From the NCBI GenBank assembly GCA_029962745.1, contig CM057170.1, forward strand, positions 20,162,421-20,226,420: a stretch of DNA of 64,000 nt. The letters run 5' to 3'. The position numbers and the translations under genes are program-made. Under the pieces are notes generated by a model, which worked only from the letters and a program-made list of their open reading frames with translations, was not told where the DNA came from and searched no databases. Shown here one piece after another: positions 58,315-64,000 of the stretch (position 1 is its first letter; each line of letters opens with the position of its first letter). This DNA comes from Echinometra lucunter (lineage: Eukaryota; Echinodermata; Echinoidea; Camarodonta; Echinometridae).

Positions 58315-58723
58315 TTATCCCATACTTGACAGATGATCCACATTGTGTGGTTTGGTCCAATAACTTTTGATGTCCAGTCCTAAAAATCATACCAAATACA
58401 TGAGCAGAAAGAGCAGAAAATTCTACACATACTGCGCCCATTTTGGTTGCATCAGTATTGATTGTAGTATTTGATGCTGAAAATTCTTTGAAGAAAAATA
58501 AGCACTAGAATTCTACAGTTGGCAACATGATGGAAAGTTCAAGAACACTGTTTTTCATGCAAATTAGCAACTTTTTAACTTTTCACATACTTTCCGTGAA
58601 TTATATTCATTTCAAACACATGACTTTTATTTTATTTTGTTTAATGTAGCAATAAAATAAGATACTGGTGTTGCCAATTTGATCAAAGAAGGTTTCAAAT
58701 AATGCCTGTCTTGAATGGATTAA
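58315..58723 (+). mobile_element. TTAA-flanked MITE family C, copy 4
   Basis: Left end mutated (TTATCCCATACTTGACAGAT), right end 'ttgaatggattaa'. The interior keeps the family landmarks ('catgagcagaaagagcaga', 'tttgatgctgaaa', 'tgttgccaatttga'). It sits only about 20 bp after the previous element. Confidence 0.85.
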
Positions 58724-59338
58724 CATGCTTCTGGCTCTCATCAGATGACATGCATTGGCTGTTCGGCAACAGCTACCCTGCAGTCAATTTCTCATTGTAG
58801 TTGAAATTCTACCCTCGCCCCTGGAAAAATATAATCAAAACCATCTCTTACCATCCCTAACCCCAAAACTCATCAACGCTTGCCGCAAACCTAACCCTAA
58901 CCTTACAGATTTGACTATTGCCAACCGCATATGTCAGAAAAATGTCAGGTCACCTGAGGCAAACTTAAACTTAAATAAAAACAAACTCCGTATGGAAGAC
59001 ACTTGTCCGTACAAATATACATGTAATTGAGTGACTGCAAATGTTCATAAGGAGGAACCATATCTTCTGACCGATATGAATGATATTCTTACCTGTTTTG
59101 TTGAATATGACAGGTCCATGCAGACACAAGAGTGACATGGAAAGAAAAAGGGGAAAAGAGAGAAAAAGGACTTAATATCTTGCAAAATATTTCTTTAAGT
59201 AACTTTTAAAGTACTCACAACATATGTGTTAGATGCAATATTCCAAATGGCAACAGCTTTTATGCAGATGATCCCCATCCCATTCCCAACTCACCCTAGT
59301 CAATTTCTACATTTTCGGTGTGTTAAAGGGAATACAAT
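58724..59338. other. No gene recognised
   Basis: Includes a loose 'aaccctaacc' stretch near 58892. Short ORFs only. Confidence 0.35.
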
Positions 59339-59628
59339 GAAGTATGAAGAATTTACTCCAAACACTTTGTATGCAACTGATGTAATTCGTTCATCAACTA
59401 AATGTCATCACACTTGTTTTCAGCTTACTTTAAACCCTTTGCAATAAAAAGTGTTGGGATGAATAACATTCATATGATATGGAACCAACATCATGTATTC
59501 ATCAACTACATGACACCAGACTTGTTTTTAGTTACTCTAAACTCTTTTCAATAAAAAGTCTTGGGATGAATCAAATTCATAAAATGGTATGCAAATGATG
59601 TAATTTATTCATCAACAAATACTGTTTT

Positions 59629-60391
59629 CACACTGACGAAACGGAATATCCATGCCGTTATATTTCATGACGCTTCACTTTCAAAACGCTTCCAAAACGC
59701 TTCTGGTTTCTGTTCGCACTGAACCAATGAAGTCCGTTTTGAGCGAAAGCGTAATATTACGATGTGAGAGAGTGCGGAAATACGTCATTACCCACCATGC
59801 ATTTTGCTATCTCTAGCTGTATAATTTTTTTGTTTTATTTGATATATGTAACAAAACAAATCAGTTATTCAGAATAAAATGTATAATTATTACTTAACTT
59901 ATTGCAATTTGTTTAAATTTACTGAATAATAATTTTTTTTTTATTTGTATGCATAGTTTAATTTTTAAACTCATGTACGAATGCTAACGCGTTTGTTTCT
60001 TCATACATGATTCGCGTCCATGCAGCTAGTAGCGTCGAACGTACGTTGCACTGCCATGCCGATCCATGCAGCTCGCTAGCGCTGCAATCAAAGATACCCG
60101 CGCTTTCACTCGTTTCCCGCATTTTCCCGGTTTTTGGTGGGAACCTGGTTGACCTTTGACATTTCATTCCGCTTTATTTCCTTTTTTCTGTACATACCAA
60201 AAAATAAAGCGTCATATCTGGAATATTCCGTTTTCAAAACACCTCAAAACCTAGTGAGAGACCTCACACGTAGATTGCGGAATATTTGATTCCGTTTTCA
60301 AATATGACGCTTTGCCGAGTGTTCATACCAAAGCGTTTTTTTCAAAAAACGCTTTTATTCCGTTATATTTGTTTGGTGTGAAAGTGGTATA
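59629..60391. mobile_element. Non-autonomous transposon inside the 115-bp array (763 bp)
   Basis: Left ATACTGTTTTCACACTGACG, inverted right ATACCACTTTCACACCAAAC. Subterminal 'aacggaat' and 'aaaacgctt' motifs occur in both orientations. Removing it restores the array phase. Flanking 'aaat' on both sides may be the target duplication. The 69-codon minus-strand ORF inside has no transposase features. Confidence 0.75.
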
Positions 60392-60722
60392 AATCATAAC
60401 ATTAGACTTGCTTTCAGCTTACTCTGAACTCTTCACAATAAAATTGTTGAGATGAATAATATTCACATGATATGCAACCAATGTCATTTATTCATCTACT
60501 ACATGACATCAGACTTGTTTTTAGTTACTCTAAACTCTTTTCAATAAAAAGTCTTGGGATGAATATAATTCATAAAATGGTATGCAACTAATGTAATTCA
60601 TTCATCGACTAAATCATAAAATTAGACTTGCTTTCAGCTTACTCTGAACTCTTCACAATAAAAATTGTTGGGATGAATATTAGTACGATATGCAACCAAC
60701 ATCATGAATCAACTTAATGACA

Positions 60723-60946
60723 TCTGGGGGGTGTTTCACAAAGAGTCAAGTTTGACTTTAATAGAGTCGTGCTTAAGCGCCAATGCGCACCCGGTATTTA
60801 ACGCATAATCTCATTGATAGACTTCCCAACAGCGCGCGTCCCCGAGCACGATCTGACCAATGCGGTGATGCGTAATATACAGCATGCAACTACGAATTTA
60901 AGTGCGACTTTGAGTCAAACTTATCTCTTTGTGAAACACCCCCCAG
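60723..60946. mobile_element. MITE with CTGGGGGGTGTTTCACAAAG ends (224 bp)
   Basis: Inverted ends match almost perfectly for 26 bp, then diverge around 'agtcaagtttgac' and 'agataagtttgac'. It interrupts the tandem unit between 'gacat' and 'actt'. GC-rich core, no ORF of note. Confidence 0.9.
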
Positions 60947-61175
60947 ACTTTTTTTCAGCTTACTCTTCAGTGAAGAGTCTTTACTTTTTTGCAATAAAAA
61001 GTGTTGGGATGAATCAAATTGATCAGATTGAATTAACGGGGTAATAATATGCTTGAGGGCCCCTCTGGGAGAACAGTACATAGTCCTGAAGACTACCCTG
61101 GGTAAAAAAAAAACATATTATCATCATTATTGTTGCTATTGTTGTTCTTGTTGTTATTATTATCATCATCATTAT

Positions 61176-61378
61176 TACTGTATAAGGTGAAATTTTCGCG
61201 GTGGTTTAATTTTCGCTAATTTCACGATGATGTCCTAGCCAAAATTTCCACTCGGTAAAATGCATATATCCTTGTATAGAAATATCTTTCAAAACGTGAA
61301 AATAATAACTCACTAATATGTCAAACTTGTCTCAAATCGCTAAAATATCTGTATGCTAAAATATTAGCTTATACAGTA
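61176..61378. mobile_element. MITE with TACTGTATAAG ends (203 bp)
   Basis: Left TACTGTATAAGGTGAAATTT, inverted right TACTGTATAAGCTAATATTT. Subterminal 'ttttcgcg' and 'tttagcgattt' motifs. It is preceded by an (ATT/ATC)n simple repeat at about 61115-61175. Confidence 0.8.
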
Positions 61379-61440
61379 TTATTATAACTGATATAATGTA
61401 TTCACTGACTAAATTACATTGGACTTGTTTTCAGCTTACA

Positions 61441-62367
61441 GTACAACAGTACATGACCGATCTACTGATGATATGAAAACATTCTTTGTCTAGCTTTACC
61501 TGTCAACACAATATTCCTTTCCTTCATCACAGACTAGGGGATAGAGATGGGACAAAGATGGGATGCAGGACAGGAAGTGCGTCTGAAGGCATGCTTTTCC
61601 TGTTTCTGTTTTTAGATTTTGTTATTGAATAATACCTATACTGAACTTTGTAAGATGTGTTGCCGGTGGTCACATGATCACAAAGACTTAAGAAAAATCA
61701 TATCAAGGGAATTTCAGTGGCCTTTGTCCAACACCTTCTGAAATGCGCAAATATCACAATGATACATTACATAATTGGAGCATAACTTCTGTAGGATACT
61801 AGTGTACAAAAGGGTATTGAAATTGCTCTTTCATTTATCAGTCAAAAATCTGTGCAATCACACTAGGGATTCAGCAGAAAATATGGACGATATTGAACAA
61901 CTTAAGACTGATTGGCTAACCTTTTTGAAAATCTGAACACGGCAATATCTGAGCAAAATACGTAGCATTCAGCAAAGCTGTGCCGTATTCTTCTACATTT
62001 ACACCCTTACACTGAATACAGTACCTTTAAGGTGGGGGTAAAAGGTCAATTGCACTATCTCCGGGGTTTTCGGGCAGGGCATGATTGAGCGCTCTCGAGC
62101 AGATTACCGACAATTATGCATGGATACGGCGGCCTCTAGAGGTGGATTCAATATCACCTTTGTATTCAGCAGGTAGCTAGCCATCCTTCATTAAGCCTGC
62201 CGAATATAGACATGGACTTATAGGATCTATGTTATAATGCTCATGCATAATGAGGGAGTGGGGTTGCATCAGAAAAGTAAGATGGGCACACCTGAAAGCG
62301 TTAAGATAGTGCTTTCTGTCTTTACCTATCTGTGTAACAGCATTCTTTTAAAATTAATTTTTAAAGT
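61441..62367. other. No gene recognised
   Basis: Mixed AT-rich DNA with a GC-richer patch at 62030-62160. No ORF or repeat boundary supported. Confidence 0.35.
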
Positions 62368-62595
62368 ATGAATATAAATTTTTCTGGTCCAACTATTTGG
62401 AATAGTCTCTCATTCCACATTCATTCCTGCCCTTCAGTGGAATCTTTTAAGAGAAATCTCAAAATTCATCTTTTTTTATGTAACTCGTTTTATAACTTGG
62501 AGAGCAAAATAGTTACTTTGTTTTATTTTTTCTTACTGTAAAGCGCTTTGAGCATGGCTTATGGAAAAGTGCTATATAAATAGCAATATAATATA
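62368..62595 (+). pseudogene. LINE remnant: C-terminus of reverse transcriptase ORF plus 3' tail
   Basis: A 57-codon frame (62368-62541) reads FSGPTIWNSLSFHIHSCPSV, then ESFKRNLKIHLFL. This is the conserved carboxy end of many non-LTR reverse transcriptase proteins ('GP..WN.LP..IR...S...FK..LK.HLF'). After the TAA comes 'gtaaagcgctttgagcatgg' and 'aaagtgctatataaatagc', the matching 3' tail. Everything upstream of the last 57 codons is missing, as expected for 5'-truncated insertion. Confidence 0.85.
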
Positions 62596-63654
62596 ACGAC
62601 AAATATAATGTAAGCTTAAAATCATTCTTTGCCACCAATGTAATGAGAGATAATCATGAATAAACTTTCAGGAGTAAAATTTTGTTTATAAATCTGCTTC
62701 ATTGATGACTTTGGCATAAAACATTGGCTATCATTAATCAACCTTATACAGCTGTAAAACACTCAGCAAAAAAAAAACAGGGTTTAAAATAAACCTCTTG
62801 TGCACTTGGACCAATGATAGCAGAACAGCATTATCTCTGTGAAACATCATTTCAGTTAATGCCATTCTTGCTTTAAAGAGATCGTATCCATTTACCTACA
62901 TACGTCCTCATTTGAAAGTTATAGTAAGAGTGTTATATCTACCTAAACCAAGCCCCCAATTAAAGCCAATTACCAAAAAGCCAAGTGTGGAGACCCAGTA
63001 CTCAGCCACCATTAGCAATTTTAATATGCCTTTACATCTACAAGCACATCAATTTAAGTACAACTGGTACTAATTTCTCCATAAATCTCCCACTCTCAAA
63101 CATAGATGGATTTATGTGAAGCTATAGAGATGGCATTATTGCATAACCAAATGCTTTCACATAGACGCATTTTGTGATTAGCCCAGAGAAATAAGTTTTG
63201 TTGCAAAATGAAAGAATCCTAGCAGTGCATTTCTGTAATTTGCAAAAGCTTTATTGGAAAAAAAACCCTCTGTGCCAAAAACTTTGTGAAAATTTCAGTT
63301 TATGAAAGTTGCTTGTTTTATAGCAATTCCAGTTAAATGCACCCTCAAAATAATGTAGGCCTCTATGCACTAATAGACACAATTTTCTTCCCACTTGCAG
63401 TCCTATTTAAATAGCAGGCTGCAAGAGCAAATTACATCTGATCTACCTCACCTAGGCCCCAGAATGAATTATAGTCCATTCCATTGGGAATGTATAGAAC
63501 TGTATTAGTCTCACCGGATTGCTCCCAATGGATGTTATGAAGTAAGGTGGAAGTAAAAGACTGGATTGCAAAACTTATTAGAGAGAGCATCAATCTAATT
63601 AGCAATGCTTGCTGTATAGGAGAAAGTGAAACATGGGACATGATGGCATGATGG
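62596..63654. other. AT-rich stretch, no gene recognised
   Basis: Only short ORFs without support; no repeat defined. Confidence 0.35.
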
Positions 63655-63980
63655 CATGGACAACTTTGACGAGAGATACAGAGAGAGAGACAGACAGACA
63701 GACAACTGAGAAAGAGAGAGATACAGAGATACAGACAGAGAGGCAGAGAGATTCAGAGATACAGAGAGACAGAGAGAAATACAGAGATATAGACAGAGAG
63801 ACAGAGACAGAGACCAGATACAGAGATAGAGATACAGAGAGACAGAGATACAGTGATACAGGAAGAGATGCAAAGACAGAGAAATACAGAGAGAGAGACA
63901 GGGAAAGACAAAGACTGAGAGAGATGCAGGAAAAAGAGATACAGGGAGACAGAGAGAGAGAGTGAGAGACAGAGGATGAA
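63655..63980. repeat. (GACA)/(GATA)/(GA)n purine-rich microsatellite
   Basis: Irregular GAGACAGA, GATACAGA and GAGA units to near the window end. The long Ser/Leu/Tyr-rich and Glu/Arg/Asp-rich ORFs on the two strands are repeat translations. The right border at 63980-64000 returns to mixed sequence. Confidence 0.9.
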
Positions 63981-64000
63981 AAGAGGTTGAATGGAAACAC

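Larger units (their letters stand above)
59339..61440 (+). repeat. Tandem array of about 115-bp units, interrupted by three elements
   Basis: The anchor 'gggatgaat' occurs at 59456, 59573, 60449, 60557, 60670 and 61016, and each unit carries 'gacttg.tttcagcttactct', 'aactctt..caataaaaa.tgttg' and 'atgtaattcattcatcaact'. After removing the inserted elements the spacings are 117, about 113, 108, 113 and about 122 bp. A last partial unit lies at 61386-61440. Confidence 0.9.

Noticed and set aside
63595..64000. Overlapping 110-133-codon ORFs on both strands at the right edge
   Set aside because: Pure products of the (GACA/GA)n microsatellite.

Overview
This window looks like gene-poor nuclear DNA of a deuterostome invertebrate, most likely a sea urchin. 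The evidence is an AT-rich background, GT-AG introns, one clear ankyrin-family gene, tRNA-derived SINEs of the sea-urchin type, non-LTR 3' tails reading 'gcgctatataaat' followed by (ATT)n, many short inverted-repeat elements, and dense microsatellites and poly-C tracts. The group is inferred from repeat style and is not proven. There is no sign of bacterial, organellar or viral gene organisation.

The only securely identified gene is an ankyrin on the minus strand. Its first ankyrin-repeat exon is at 15179-15280. An upstream Lys/Pro/Glu-rich N-terminal exon is at 16734-16877. Both are in phase 0 with good splice sites, separated by a 1453-bp intron. I found no further ankyrin-repeat exon in the 15 kb downstream and no convincing first exon upstream. 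The window is therefore probably the 5' part of a long ankyrin gene with very large introns. Between the two exons lie three decayed partial copies of the N-terminal exon, one of them split by an inverted-repeat element.

Other coding candidates are weaker. A 216-codon minus-strand ORF at 5249-5899 has the architecture of a type II membrane protein and a GC-rich, coding-like end at a possible splice donor. A possible plus-strand terminal exon lies at 38805-38984. A GC-rich block at 50193-50610 may hold a terminal exon or a promoter. A decayed non-LTR retrotransposon carboxy terminus is at 62368-62595.

Most of the window is repeats. From left to right: a (GA)n tract; three transposons nested inside one another (1273-2436); two SINEs; the membrane-protein ORF; CT, GAT and long purine tracts (8-10.5 kb); TTAA-flanked and TA-flanked non-autonomous elements (12.6-14.2 kb); the ankyrin exons; more such elements with a large (GAT)n/(ATC)n pair (18.6-22.9 kb); a roughly 200-bp tandem repeat (23.3-24.2 kb); scattered elements and a 150-bp tandem duplication (26-37 kb); fold-back elements and a 350-bp pyrimidine tract (37-41.2 kb); two tandem arrays with nucleosome-sized periods (42.2-44.9 kb); about 10 kb of mostly featureless AT-rich DNA (45-55 kb); a SINE and several inverted-repeat elements (55-58.7 kb); a roughly 115-bp tandem array split by three separate elements (59.3-61.4 kb); the LINE remnant; and a terminal (GACA/GA)n tract.

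No genes here can be joined into a pathway. The biology is that of a large gene's introns filled with short non-autonomous DNA transposons.
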